Of a stretch of 64,000 bases of DNA, positions 18,014 through 27,393 are shown in pieces; position 1 is the first letter of the stretch; the number at the start of each line of letters is the position of its first letter. The stretch comes from Psychroflexus torquis ATCC 700755 (GTDB lineage: Bacteria; Bacteroidota; Bacteroidia; Flavobacteriales; Flavobacteriaceae), in NCBI RefSeq assembly GCF_000153485.2, contig NC_018721.1:2294001-2358000 (forward strand). The letters are read 5' to 3'. Made by a program: the position numbers and the translations under genes. Below the pieces are notes generated by a model. It was given only the letters and a program-made list of their open reading frames with translations, was not told where the DNA came from and did no database searches.

Positions 18014-19015
18014 TTATTCGGTTGTTACCAGAATCGATTGTGCTTCATTCAATAAAGCCTTTCTCTCTTCAAGATCAAGATTCAATGGTAATTGTGCTAA
18101 TCCAAGAATACGTCTTAAGATTTCTACTGCCATGAATTGCTTGCAAAGTTGATCATCGATAGCTGACAAATCCTTATAAATTTTAAGTGCTTTTTCAACC
18201 AAAGTATCAGGTTGATTCGCCATTTTTAGATGAGCGAGAGTGACTCCCATTTCAAATTCCACATCTCCAAAAAAGCAGAATTCTGGATCTATAATTTTAA
18301 TACCATTCTCGGTCTTTAACCAACTCCCAGGGAAATAATCTCCATGAAGTAAAGCTTTTCCATCTTCTAAATATCGATCGCCTAATTTTTTTACAGCCTG
18401 TTTTAAAAGTATATCTTCTTTAAAAGGGAGTCCAACTTCCTGTAAACCGGAGAGAATGTCGTCTAGATCTAGTCCATTGTCACTGAGGTATGGATAAATA
18501 AATATATGTTCATGATTGAGTTTGCGCATCTCTCTGTTGGGGAGTAAAGCTCGACTGGTATCCGTATTGATGGTTTGGTGCAGCCTTGCTGCAAAAGTTA
18601 TTATTTCCTCAAGTTCAGCGATGTCTAATCGCATATTCTTTTGATATAAAAACGTATAATCAACCCCATTTCCTAAATCTTCAAGATTTAAGACATGGTT
18701 TTTTTTATCGACGCCAATCAGTTTTGGCATCTTTTTTTTTATACTTTCTTCTTCAGAAATAAGTTGATAAAATTCTGCCTCTCGAAGGGCACGTTCAGCA
18801 GGAGCTTCTATTTGGGGGTATTTCTCTACAAACTCACGGCTTTGTTTTATGATAAGACTACGCTCTTGAGTTTTTACTCGAATTATGAAATTCATATTTC
18901 CTGCACCCGGTATTTCTATTGCTGTTATCTTTTCATTCAGCGGTAACCAACCCTGACCTTTAAGGTATCTCTCTAGGCAAGTTTTGTCTGCTGTTAACTG
19001 CTCTATTATTTTCAA
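18014..19015 (-). CDS. Methylthioribose-kinase-like phosphotransferase (APH fold)
   Basis: Kinase of the aminoglycoside phosphotransferase/choline kinase fold. The catalytic loop reads LLHGDYFPGSWL (near residue 222) and the metal-binding segment IIDPEFCFFGDVEFEMG. These resemble the HGDLHTGS and DPEF-FYGP motifs of 5-methylthioribose kinases more than those of choline or thiamine kinases, though a thiamine-kinase-type role cannot be excluded. The N-lobe has GAGNMNFIIRVKT and the nucleotide-anchoring Lys in LIIKQS. Start is TTG. It lies 17 bases after the nucleoside hydrolase, which suggests it phosphorylates the sugar that enzyme releases. Confidence 0.7.
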   Translation of the reverse strand: MKIIEQLTADKTCLERYLKGQGWLPLNEKITAIEIPGAGNMNFIIRVKTQERSLIIKQSREFVEKYPQIEAPAERALREAEFYQLISEEESIKKKMPKLIGVDKKNHVLNLEDLGNGVDYTFLYQKNMRLDIAELEEIITFAARLHQTINTDTSRALLPNREMRKLNHEHIFIYPYLSDNGLDLDDILSGLQEVGLPFKEDILLKQAVKKLGDRYLEDGKALLHGDYFPGSWLKTENGIKIIDPEFCFFGDVEFEMGVTLAHLKMANQPDTLVEKALKIYKDLSAIDDQLCKQFMAVEILRRILGLAQLPLNLDLEERKALLNEAQSILVTTE

Positions 19016-19032
19016 ATTCTTTCTTTTTCGGT

Positions 19033-19956
19033 TTATTTTAAAAGGCTTTCCATCAATTTTTGATGATAATTCTCAATGACATCATGGCAATAGGTCACTG
19101 GGAAACCTTCACTTTGATCACAAATAAGATAGTGTTTAAAATGACGTTTAGGCGTGTTTAGTAACATGTCATTAGGATGAATTTCCAGATGTGCCTTTAG
19201 CTCTTCTTTTATTAAATCGTCGGGTTCCATCAGGTAATGACTTGCCAACACATCAAATGGGTTAAAACCTTTTTCACCACTATCTAACCATTGTTGCAAC
19301 CAAGGCTGGGAGGCTTTGGAAAGCCATTCACTTACTGGATCACTATTTTTTAAATGGTTTAAATCCTTTTCAGTGATCCACACTTTATTTGAGATTTCAA
19401 ATGGACAGAGAACGACCTTCACTCCGCTTTCAAATAAGACTCTAAAGGCATCGTTATCCAGATCAAAATTAAGATCAGGCGCATGTTCCATTTCAGTTTT
19501 TCCAATTTTAAAATAAGAGGTTGGCTTCCGTCTCCCAGCGACAAGCACGACTTCTTTTATACGTGATTTCAATTCTGGATATAGCAAAAGTAGTGTACTG
19601 ATATTTGTTGCTGGTCCTATAGCGAGGATATGAAGGGGGTTTTTTCTTAAGCGTTCAGAAAGCGCTTCCACAGCTTCATTGGTTTCTACGTTATCAAGAT
19701 TTAGTTTCGTTCCTGCCCCCTTGTAAACAGAAATGGCATAAGGTGCAAATTTATCAACCATATTTTGAGAAAGCCTGTAGGCATCTTGAATTTTAGTATT
19801 GCCAAAAACGGCACTTAAGCCAGCGATCTTTATGTTTTTGGCTTTAAAAAGCTGTAAAACAGCATAGCCATCATCAACATCACTATAGCCTTCGCCTTCA
19901 TAGTTTTTCATTCCTACTGAAAGATCGGTATCTATCCATACTTTTTTCTTTTCCAT
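19033..19956 (-). CDS. Inosine-uridine-preferring-type nucleoside hydrolase with an insertion in the metal site motif
   Basis: Hydrolyses the N-glycosidic bond of a ribonucleoside. The calcium-site motif, usually a compact DTDxGxDD, is here split: IDTDLSVGMKNYEGEGYSDV then DDGYAVLQLF. Downstream are HILAIGPATNIS, the EVVLVAGR strand, LNFDLDNDAFRVLFESG (equivalent of the family's NF-x-DP motif) and FNPFDVLASHY near the C-terminus. ATG at 19956 is chosen because it follows the ATPase stop by 10 bases; an ATG at 20019 would overlap that gene. The position inside an importer operon suggests the imported compound is a nucleoside. Confidence 0.85.
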   Translation of the reverse strand: MEKKKVWIDTDLSVGMKNYEGEGYSDVDDGYAVLQLFKAKNIKIAGLSAVFGNTKIQDAYRLSQNMVDKFAPYAISVYKGAGTKLNLDNVETNEAVEALSERLRKNPLHILAIGPATNISTLLLLYPELKSRIKEVVLVAGRRKPTSYFKIGKTEMEHAPDLNFDLDNDAFRVLFESGVKVVLCPFEISNKVWITEKDLNHLKNSDPVSEWLSKASQPWLQQWLDSGEKGFNPFDVLASHYLMEPDDLIKEELKAHLEIHPNDMLLNTPKRHFKHYLICDQSEGFPVTYCHDVIENYHQKLMESLLK

Positions 19957-19966
19957 AGCTTCTATT

Positions 19967-20713
19967 TTATAATTTGGAAAACTCACCACGTTGTAGATTG
20001 CTCCAGAAATCAATTTCATCTGTTACTCCAGATTTAGCATCCTCATAAAACTCTTTTTTAGAGGTGTAAGCTTTATAATTTCCATTTTCAATTTTGCCAA
20101 TGTCATCCCCCATAATAATAGCCTCTTTCAAATCGTGAGTCACAAATAAAGCAGAAATAGACAGCTGTTTTGCCAAGTCTTTAAAGAGTTGTTGCATACT
20201 GTGTCTTGTTTCCACATCCAAAGCTCCAAAAGGCTCGTCCAAAAGCAATAATTTAGGCTCCACAATTATGGCTCTTCCAAAAGCTACTCTTTGTTTTTCA
20301 CCCCCAGATAGTTGGTTTGGGGATTTGTATTTCATATGTTCTAATCCAATGGTCCCTAACATTTGTATGACTCTTTTTTCAATTTCAGCTTTACCTTTTT
20401 TCTGTAGTCGTAGACCAAAGGCAATGTTTTCAAAAATATTTAAATGTGGAAATAGTAAGGCTTCTTGATATAGATATACGATATTCCTTTCTTGAGCTTT
20501 CATTGCCATTACCGGTTTTCCTTCTAGGGAAATGCCTCCTTGGTCTGCATCTTCTAGACCGGCAATTATTTTTAACAGGGTGGTTTTTCCACTTCCAGAT
20601 TTACCGAGAATACTCAAGACGGTATTGGATTCTAAACTCAAATGAATGCCATTCAAAATCGGTTGACCCTCAAATGTTTTTGATAAACCGTTTATGTTTA
20701 AGAATTCACTCAT
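19967..20713 (-). CDS. ABC importer ATPase, YnjD-like
   Basis: ATP-hydrolysing subunit of the importer encoded by the next three genes upstream. Walker A is LGKSGSGKTT near residue 36, signature LSGGEKQRVA, Walker B LLLLDEPF, and H-loop VTHD. At about 248 residues it has only a very short C-terminal extension, like E. coli YnjD and other YnjBCD/ThiQ-type ATPases. It overlaps the preceding permease gene by 8 bases, indicating translational coupling. ATG at 20713 (MSEFLNI) is preferred to TTG at 20722. Confidence 0.88.
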   Translation of the reverse strand: MSEFLNINGLSKTFEGQPILNGIHLSLESNTVLSILGKSGSGKTTLLKIIAGLEDADQGGISLEGKPVMAMKAQERNIVYLYQEALLFPHLNIFENIAFGLRLQKKGKAEIEKRVIQMLGTIGLEHMKYKSPNQLSGGEKQRVAFGRAIIVEPKLLLLDEPFGALDVETRHSMQQLFKDLAKQLSISALFVTHDLKEAIIMGDDIGKIENGNYKAYTSKKEFYEDAKSGVTDEIDFWSNLQRGEFSKL

Positions 20714-21488
20714 AATCAGCAAGCTTTTTAGAAGTTTTGAAAATAAGTCTTTTGTTCACTAACAAAAGCAAAACAGAAGGTAAAATCAATAAAAATCCAG
20801 CTAAGGCTGCCAAGAAGGGATTTGCCTCATTCACATAAGTAAAAACGCTTACGGTAAGTGTTTTTACTTTTCCTGCTCCTATGAAATGCGTAAGGCCATA
20901 TTCGAACCAAGAGATTAAAAAACATTGAAAAAAGCAGAGTAGAAGTGTCGATTTAGCTAAAGGCAAGAGGACACGTTTTAAAGTCTGAGTAGTTGATCCC
21001 CCTAAAGTGAAACTCAAATTTTCTAAAGACTGAATCTGGGAGGTCCAAAAGGTCGAACAAATAATAATTCCAAAGGGGAAACAAATTAAGAATTGGGCAA
21101 TAATGACACCTAAAAGCGAGCCTGAAAGCCCAGTTTTTAAAAAGTAAAAATGAATAAGCAAAGCAAAAATAATGGGAGAGAGCAGATAAGGTACATACGC
21201 TAAAGACAGCCAAGTCGTTTTGTTATAAGAATAGGCTATTTTTTTGGAAAAATAAAAGGCAGTCACTGTCGAAACTAAACCTACCGAAATCGACAAAAGC
21301 AATGACAAGCCTAAACTTTTTGTAAGTTGAAAACTCGGGCTAAAAAGAGCTTCCCATTGCGACGTTTGCCATAGATTGGGCAGGATATGTGGATAGTACC
21401 ATTGTTTACCAAACGATAAAATTAAAAGAAATACAATGGGAAATAAAATGATAAAACCTACTATGCTCTGACCGATATGTTTACGCAT
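20706..21488 (-). CDS. ABC importer permease 2, YnjC-like
   Basis: Inner-membrane permease with about six transmembrane helices. The cytoplasmic coupling loop reads LENLSFTLGGSTTQTLKRVLLP, the EAA-like motif of binding-protein-dependent importers. In E. coli the YnjC protein is a fusion of two such permeases; here they are separate genes overlapping by 8 bases. It pairs with the permease at 21481-22341. Confidence 0.85.
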   Translation of the reverse strand: MRKHIGQSIVGFIILFPIVFLLILSFGKQWYYPHILPNLWQTSQWEALFSPSFQLTKSLGLSLLLSISVGLVSTVTAFYFSKKIAYSYNKTTWLSLAYVPYLLSPIIFALLIHFYFLKTGLSGSLLGVIIAQFLICFPFGIIICSTFWTSQIQSLENLSFTLGGSTTQTLKRVLLPLAKSTLLLCFFQCFLISWFEYGLTHFIGAGKVKTLTVSVFTYVNEANPFLAALAGFLLILPSVLLLLVNKRLIFKTSKKLADYE

Positions 21489-22341
21489 AAGCTTTTGTTT
21501 TTAGCTTTGCTAATCTTTGAAATCCAAAAAAGAGAAAGAGCAAGAACAAGACATAGAGAATGGCCATAGCATAAGCTTGTGGAATATCATTTAGGTTGAA
21601 GCGTTGGGCTTTATCTACAATAGCTACGGTTATCATTTTAGGGTTTTGGCGTCCCAACAACAATGGAATCTCATAACTACCGATTACGAAAATCAAAAAT
21701 AAAAGCAGACTCGTCTTTGCCTTTTGAAGTAAGATAGGTAGGGTTATTTTCATTAAAACCTGCCGTTGACTCGCTCCTAAACTTTTTGCGATGTGTTGAA
21801 ACTTAGTCACATGTTCATTTTCAAAAATTCCTTTTAGAATTAGGCTTAAAAAGGGGGTGATGATAAAGCTGGAAGCAAGAATAATCCCTATTCCATACGC
21901 ATCATTGACTACACTTGGGAAATCTTCAATGTCTGAAATGATACCTATCTGGTAGAGGAATCTAGACCAGAATCCTGCTTTAGAAAAACTTTGAAAAATG
22001 AAAAACCCAACTACGGTCGCAGGGAAAGCTAATGGCAAATAAATGAGAGTACTTAATTTTCCTCTTCTAAGATCGCGATGCCAGTTGACGACCATCCAAA
22101 GTGCTATTAATAGGCTTATCCCAACACTTATAAGCCCAATACCAAAGCTGAATAAAAGGCTTTTCCAAAAGCTAAAATTTAAAAGAACATCGCTCCAATG
22201 CTCTGTTGTAAAACCAGTATTGAGTAAGCCAATTACCCCAAAGCTATACAGTAAACCATAACTTAAACCCAATAACATAGGAAGCAGCATCAAGATGAAT
22301 AAGGCTGTTTTCCAAGGGGTTATTTGTTTAATGCTGAGCAT
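21481..22341 (-). CDS. ABC importer permease 1, YnjC-like
   Basis: First of the two permeases, with six predicted membrane helices. The coupling loop is HIAKSLGASQRQVLMKITLP, a clear EAA-type motif. ATG at 22341 follows the stop of the binding-protein gene by 7 bases. A TTG at 22356 would overlap it and is also possible. Confidence 0.85.
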   Translation of the reverse strand: MLSIKQITPWKTALFILMLLPMLLGLSYGLLYSFGVIGLLNTGFTTEHWSDVLLNFSFWKSLLFSFGIGLISVGISLLIALWMVVNWHRDLRRGKLSTLIYLPLAFPATVVGFFIFQSFSKAGFWSRFLYQIGIISDIEDFPSVVNDAYGIGIILASSFIITPFLSLILKGIFENEHVTKFQHIAKSLGASQRQVLMKITLPILLQKAKTSLLLFLIFVIGSYEIPLLLGRQNPKMITVAIVDKAQRFNLNDIPQAYAMAILYVLFLLFLFFGFQRLAKLKTKAYA

Positions 22342-22348
22342 AGTTGAT

Positions 22349-23560
22349 CTAGTCAATAAGGTTTTTCTTGAAGTCTTCTGCTAGGCGGATCATATATTCT
22401 GGTGCTAATTCTGGTAAAGCTTTCTGCTGAATATCCTTTCTTGGTGGAGCATAATTGCGTTGAGCAATAGAATTAAATTTCTTTTGAAAAACAGAATCTA
22501 GCTTTGAGACTTGTAAAACAGTTCCATCCCCCCACACACTTGGTTTCATTTTCTCAAGCTGATTTTCTTCTGAAATTAATTCATTAACCACTAACATAGC
22601 GGTAAGCTTTTTCTCAGAAAGCTTGCTGATTCCTAAGTAATGAGAATTTTGAATGGTTCCAAATTCAGGGACATAGGCTCTTGAGCTTTTTTGAAATAAA
22701 CCTTCCTCTACTTTATTATCTACTTCAGCATCATTAATGCTCATGGTAAATAACAATTCGCCATTGGCAAATAATTGATGCATCTGGGCAACATTTTCAG
22801 GAAAGACTTCTCCTTGTCGCCATAAATAAGGCTTTAGTTGGTTGAGGTATACCCATAGTTTATCACTGTATTTCGCATATAAGTTTTCATTGAATTCGCC
22901 TTTTAATACGTTGGCCCCTCCAGCAATATCCATTAATAACGCCTTCATAAACGTTAGCCCAGTAAAGTGATTATCCCATGTAAATTTTCCTGGATGCTCC
23001 TTTACAAAGCTTAAGAGTTCTGCTCTAGTTTGTGGTGGCTGTTTAATTTTATCGTGATTATAGATAAGTGTCATTTGCACATTCCCCCAAGGCATCTCGT
23101 AACCATCAATAGCTTGCTGAAAATCTTTACCAATAAAAGGATTTTCAAAGTCGATTTTATAAGCATTGGGAAGCTCACTCGTCCAAGGTCCAAACAAGGC
23201 ATCGATCTGGCGCAGTTGATAAAAGGTTTCTCCATTAATCCACATCAGGTCAATTTCACTAGTACTTGCATCAGCCTGTAATTCTGCCATTAGCATTTGT
23301 ACAATATAATTACCCTGTCCATCTACAATAGTCAAATTGATATTGTGCTTCTTGAGTAATTTAGGTTTTATATATTCCTGCATGTAGACATTGATTTTTG
23401 GATCGCCTTTCCACATCATCATTGTCATGTCCTGAGCTTGTCCTCCTGCTTGAATATCTTCCCAAGTGTAGTCATCCAGAATAAGCGGTTTTGTTTCCGA
23501 AGAGGTTTGGCACGAGATGAACATCAGGCTAAAAGCATATAGTACTAGAAAATACTTCAT
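22349..23560 (-). CDS. ABC importer substrate-binding lipoprotein, YnjB-like
   Basis: A lipoprotein signal (MKYFLVLYAFSLMFISC) is followed by a type II periplasmic binding-protein fold of about 385 residues. Segments such as MMMWKGDPKINVYMQEY, DLMWINGETFYQL and YEMPWGNVQMTLIYNHDKI match the layout of E. coli YnjB, an orphan binding protein sometimes proposed to bind thiamine or another small cation. Several Trp and Asp/Glu residues could line the site. It stands 32 bases after the TonB receptor gene, so outer-membrane and inner-membrane transport are linked in one operon. Confidence 0.82.
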   Translation of the reverse strand: MKYFLVLYAFSLMFISCQTSSETKPLILDDYTWEDIQAGGQAQDMTMMMWKGDPKINVYMQEYIKPKLLKKHNINLTIVDGQGNYIVQMLMAELQADASTSEIDLMWINGETFYQLRQIDALFGPWTSELPNAYKIDFENPFIGKDFQQAIDGYEMPWGNVQMTLIYNHDKIKQPPQTRAELLSFVKEHPGKFTWDNHFTGLTFMKALLMDIAGGANVLKGEFNENLYAKYSDKLWVYLNQLKPYLWRQGEVFPENVAQMHQLFANGELLFTMSINDAEVDNKVEEGLFQKSSRAYVPEFGTIQNSHYLGISKLSEKKLTAMLVVNELISEENQLEKMKPSVWGDGTVLQVSKLDSVFQKKFNSIAQRNYAPPRKDIQQKALPELAPEYMIRLAEDFKKNLID

Positions 23561-23591
23561 TATTTAAAAATTAGTCTTTTATAATTTTAGT

Positions 23592-26579
23592 TTAAAACAG
23601 ATATCTAACCCCAAACTGAAATTGTCTAGGAGGTCCTGCGTTTCTTTGTATGAATCTTCCAGAGGATGCTGGTCCCGCCTGTATTTGGTTACTTTGAGTT
23701 GCATTGTTGCTGTAACCACTAAGATTTTCAATGTTGAATACATTAAAGATATCAGCTCTTACTTCTAAGCGATGCGTCTCACCAACTAAAAATTGATGTT
23801 GTATGCCAATATCAAAATTGAAAGACCAAGGTAAACGGTCGTTGTTTCTAGATTCACCGGGTGAACGGTCACTGTTACCTACATAAGCATCTCCAAAAGC
23901 AGAACCATCACCATTTAAATCTGTAGTTCCAAAAATTGTTGCATCTGGAATTCTATTTATAGGTTGGCCGCTTTGAAGAAGTCCTGCAAAAGTTACTACA
24001 GAATTTTCGAATGGATAATAATTGAAAATACCATTTATATTATGGGTTCTGTCGTTAATGGATGGTCCCCATTCACTTCCATAATTATTGGCATCTTGCG
24101 CTCTAAAGTTGATGTCCTCTGTGTTGTTTTCTAATCTGGATAACGTATAATTCAGACGGTAATCGTAATTGTCGTTCCCTCTTGTTTTTTGAAGATTAAA
24201 ACTAGCTGCCCAGTATTCTGATCGGCCCTTAGATTCTGTCATGACCACATTTCTAGCGACACCAGAAACAGCTTGACCATCTATAATACCTTGGCCATTG
24301 ATGATAGGAATAGGTCGAGATGCATCAGCTTCTTCTAGTGAGCGAACATCGTTTGGTAGGAAGTCTGAATCTATCGGAAACTCCTCTGCAGCATTTAAAT
24401 TACGCAATCGGAAAAGATTGTGGCCTCGGTTATGAAATACATCGATAAAAAATAATTTATCATCTTCTAGTTGGGTTTGGTACCCTAAAGAAAATTGATG
24501 GCTGAATGGATTATCATATCCATTTGGATTTAAAATTCTACGCTCATTAGAAAAAACAGACTCTCGCTGGTCTTGCAGATCACTTGGACTAGGTCCTTGT
24601 AAATAGTCTACATCAGTTAGATTGGCTGTAAGATTTCCATTAAAAGTCACACGATTTACATCTGTATTTTGTGGTAATATACCTTGATTAATCAGTTCTT
24701 GTATCTGTAATTGATAATCTGCTGAAGTCGTGTTCTGCTGTAAAGCATCACTATGAATCGCATAAGAGATTTTATCGTAAGCCATACCATACCCTCCTCT
24801 AATTACCGAATTTTCTCCAATTTCATAATTGAAATTAATTCGCGGGGCAAGGTTATCTGTGTCACCAGATGTACTGCCGCCTTTAGATAAATCATCATAG
24901 TCGTAACGTAATCCGTATACCAAATTCAATTTAGGGTTAACCAGCCATTGGTCTTCGAGATAAAAGCTATAAATATTTTGTGTGGTTCCAAATGAGTTAG
25001 GGCGTAGTTCCACACCATAATTGACCACATTTACATTAGAAGGAAGGTCATTGATGTTTAAACCACTACCAAGATCGCTATTACGAATAGTATTAGTTTG
25101 ATTTTGAGTAAGATCTACTAAATAATTTCCATCGGGATTACCGCCTCCAAACAATTCATGATCTCCAGAAATATATTGAAGACCAGCTTTTATAGTATGG
25201 TTGTTTAAGTAATATTTCAATTTTTGCTGCACTTGTAAGGTGTTTTCAATTTCATCAAAAACAAACCCAGAACTTCCTAGAACTCCAATGGTGAATTGTT
25301 GAGGATTGCGAAGAGTAACTTGAGGTCCAACGTTTTCAGGATTGGCGTAATTCCATCTAAAGCGACTGTACTGGATATTGGTTTCTCCGTCGATATTTCC
25401 AATTTCATAATTGTTTTTGAATGCAAGATTGATACTGTTTCTTTCTTGAGCGGCTCCTGCAGAGGGAAAGATCACGCCACCATCAAGGCCGCCTCCTTGG
25501 TTTTCAATCTCAATCCTACCCACATTTGCCCTAAGCGAACTTCTAAATTGATCGGACCAAAGGTGATCGATCTTTAGGGTGAAATAATTAAATGCATTAT
25601 TGCCGCGAACAGTTTCACTCACGCCAAGGTCTGGGACATTCAATAAATTGTCTTTTATATCAGTTGTATGTTCGTAGTTAAAAAAGAAAAAGGTTTTGTC
25701 CTTAGCTATAGGCCCACTAATAGCAAGGCCTGTTTGGTAACGAGCAAAACCATTTTTTACTTGATTCCCAGATAAATCGCGTTGAGCAAATTGGCTAGAA
25801 GCATCCACACTCGGTCCAGGGCGAGTGATAAAATAAGTTTCACCTTTAAGCGTATTGGTTCCCGATTTGGTTGTGACATCAATAACGCCATTGCTCGTTA
25901 GTCCGTACTCAGCAGAATAGTTGCTGGTAAGTACTGTGATATCTTTTACAGCACCAGCGGGAATATTGAAACGCATTCCACCAAGAAATCGCTCATTATT
26001 ATCCATCCCATCAATGGTGTAATTTGTGAATAAAGGGTTGGCACCATTGATGCTCACCGTAGGAGCTTCAGGGAAAAATCCAGTTGCTTGCGTTACATTG
26101 GGTAAGCGGTACAATATCCTTGTAATATCTCTACCTTCTACTGGAGTTTGCTCAATATCTTTGGCATTAATTTCAAAGGACACTTCTGCATTACGACGAT
26201 TGATTTTCAGTTTGGTATTACTAGTGATGATGACTTCTTCTAGGTTCTCTGCCTTGCTAGATTTTTTATAAGCATACAGTTTAATTGCTGGACTTTCGTT
26301 AGAACGCAGATTGAAGAGTTGACTCTCAGAAGCTTCAAAAGCCTCATTCCCTTCAAATAAAATTTGATACCCGTTGACGGTTGGAACAGATCTAAAAGTT
26401 ACTGCGCCATTTAAATTTGTAGTTAGTGGTTTATCGATGCCTTGCTCTAAATTTCTTAGAGTTAATGTTGCATTTTCCACTGGAAGATTGGTTTCTAAAT
26501 CCAGTAAACTAACTTTTATGTTTTCTTGTGCATTTGCAAATAGACATGCCCAAAAAAATACAAATGTTGTATATTTCAT
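23592..26579 (-). CDS. TonB-dependent receptor with carboxypeptidase-regulatory-like N-terminus
   Basis: Outer-membrane active transporter of 995 residues. A signal peptide (to about residue 17) is followed by a CarboxypepD_reg-like beta sandwich (VENATLTLRN ... GAVTFRSVP) and a plug domain (EEVIITSNTKL ... PTVSINGANPLFTNYTIDGMDNN ... VIDVTTKSGTN). A large beta barrel ends in QFQFGVRYLF with the expected terminal Phe. It resembles Oar-type receptors rather than SusC and has no SusD partner. Substrate is unknown. It is the outer-membrane step of the importer encoded immediately downstream. Confidence 0.92.
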   Translation of the reverse strand: MKYTTFVFFWACLFANAQENIKVSLLDLETNLPVENATLTLRNLEQGIDKPLTTNLNGAVTFRSVPTVNGYQILFEGNEAFEASESQLFNLRSNESPAIKLYAYKKSSKAENLEEVIITSNTKLKINRRNAEVSFEINAKDIEQTPVEGRDITRILYRLPNVTQATGFFPEAPTVSINGANPLFTNYTIDGMDNNERFLGGMRFNIPAGAVKDITVLTSNYSAEYGLTSNGVIDVTTKSGTNTLKGETYFITRPGPSVDASSQFAQRDLSGNQVKNGFARYQTGLAISGPIAKDKTFFFFNYEHTTDIKDNLLNVPDLGVSETVRGNNAFNYFTLKIDHLWSDQFRSSLRANVGRIEIENQGGGLDGGVIFPSAGAAQERNSINLAFKNNYEIGNIDGETNIQYSRFRWNYANPENVGPQVTLRNPQQFTIGVLGSSGFVFDEIENTLQVQQKLKYYLNNHTIKAGLQYISGDHELFGGGNPDGNYLVDLTQNQTNTIRNSDLGSGLNINDLPSNVNVVNYGVELRPNSFGTTQNIYSFYLEDQWLVNPKLNLVYGLRYDYDDLSKGGSTSGDTDNLAPRINFNYEIGENSVIRGGYGMAYDKISYAIHSDALQQNTTSADYQLQIQELINQGILPQNTDVNRVTFNGNLTANLTDVDYLQGPSPSDLQDQRESVFSNERRILNPNGYDNPFSHQFSLGYQTQLEDDKLFFIDVFHNRGHNLFRLRNLNAAEEFPIDSDFLPNDVRSLEEADASRPIPIINGQGIIDGQAVSGVARNVVMTESKGRSEYWAASFNLQKTRGNDNYDYRLNYTLSRLENNTEDINFRAQDANNYGSEWGPSINDRTHNINGIFNYYPFENSVVTFAGLLQSGQPINRIPDATIFGTTDLNGDGSAFGDAYVGNSDRSPGESRNNDRLPWSFNFDIGIQHQFLVGETHRLEVRADIFNVFNIENLSGYSNNATQSNQIQAGPASSGRFIQRNAGPPRQFQFGVRYLF

Positions 26580-26621
26580 AAGTGTAATTATAGAGTTTAA
26601 ATAAGGGTTACTTGCTGGAAG

Positions 26622-27296
26622 TTAAGCAGGTAGAGGGGAGCCTTTGTTGTAGTAAAGACTTTTTAGTTGAGTCTTTGCAATATATTGAAAAAGGGTAGAG
26701 GGATTTTTCGATTTCCTTACTATTTTAAGCAAGATGCATTTCAGTTGAAAATCAATATATTTATTTCGAAGTAAGAGAAAAGCATCTTCATTACAATCTA
26801 GATCAATCAAGGTTTCGATACAGTCGAATTGGACAGAATTGCAAGTTAATTTGCTAAGTATTTCAGGAAGTAGATCTTTAGTATTCCATTTAAAATTCAA
26901 AAAAGACTTCTTTTCAAAAGAGTCTTTCTTTACTCCCCAAAGGTAAAAGCCTCCATCTCTAGAAGGACCAAAGCACATGCTGTTATATTCGAGAAGTTCT
27001 GAAGCTTCTAGGATATGCTTCACTTCCAAACCAGGAGTATCGTTTCCTATAGAAATGACTTGTTGATACCCTTTATCAAAAATGTGTTGAATAGCGTTCA
27101 AGTAGCGATTTTCAAAATCATCGCCAACCTGCCGATTTTCATCTATCCAGAAATGAGGAAGTTTACTTTCTTTTACAAGCTTTAGTAAATTTTTATGTTG
27201 AAAATCAAAAAATTCCTTACCATTTTTGATGCACTTCCGCTCTGCATCGATACGCGCGGAGTTTGCAAAAATTAATATGGCTGTTTTTGTTATCAA
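26622..27296 (-). CDS. DUF2064 protein related to TIGR04282 glycosyltransferases
   Basis: A second, diverged member of the glycosyltransferase family found at 16754. It keeps IGNDTPGLEV near residue 100 and FGPSRDGGFYLWG near residue 131, but its front motif (ILIFANSARID) lacks the usual KTRLA residues, so catalysis may differ. The start is TTG; no ATG is available. It is the first gene of the importer operon, 42 bases ahead of the TonB receptor. Having two family members at the two ends of the same block argues for one shared pathway. Confidence 0.72.
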   Translation of the reverse strand: MITKTAILIFANSARIDAERKCIKNGKEFFDFQHKNLLKLVKESKLPHFWIDENRQVGDDFENRYLNAIQHIFDKGYQQVISIGNDTPGLEVKHILEASELLEYNSMCFGPSRDGGFYLWGVKKDSFEKKSFLNFKWNTKDLLPEILSKLTCNSVQFDCIETLIDLDCNEDAFLLLRNKYIDFQLKCILLKIVRKSKNPSTLFQYIAKTQLKSLYYNKGSPLPA

Positions 27297-27393
27297 AATA
27301 AATCTTATAGGTTTTAAAGTCGGAATTATATGTATTCCTTACTTTTCAATTATAAATAGTCACGAAAATAATTGAGCTGAGGTTCAGCAAGAT

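Noticed and set aside
19033..20019. Start of the nucleoside hydrolase at 20019
   Set aside because: It would overlap the ATPase gene by over 50 bases and add 21 residues without family similarity; the ATG at 19956 fits the conserved N-terminus.
27297..27393. A possible TPP riboswitch ahead of the importer operon, since YnjBCD has been linked to thiamine
   Set aside because: I looked for the paired CUGAGA and ACCUGA type elements on the minus strand and found neither; the leader is AT-rich without a matching fold.
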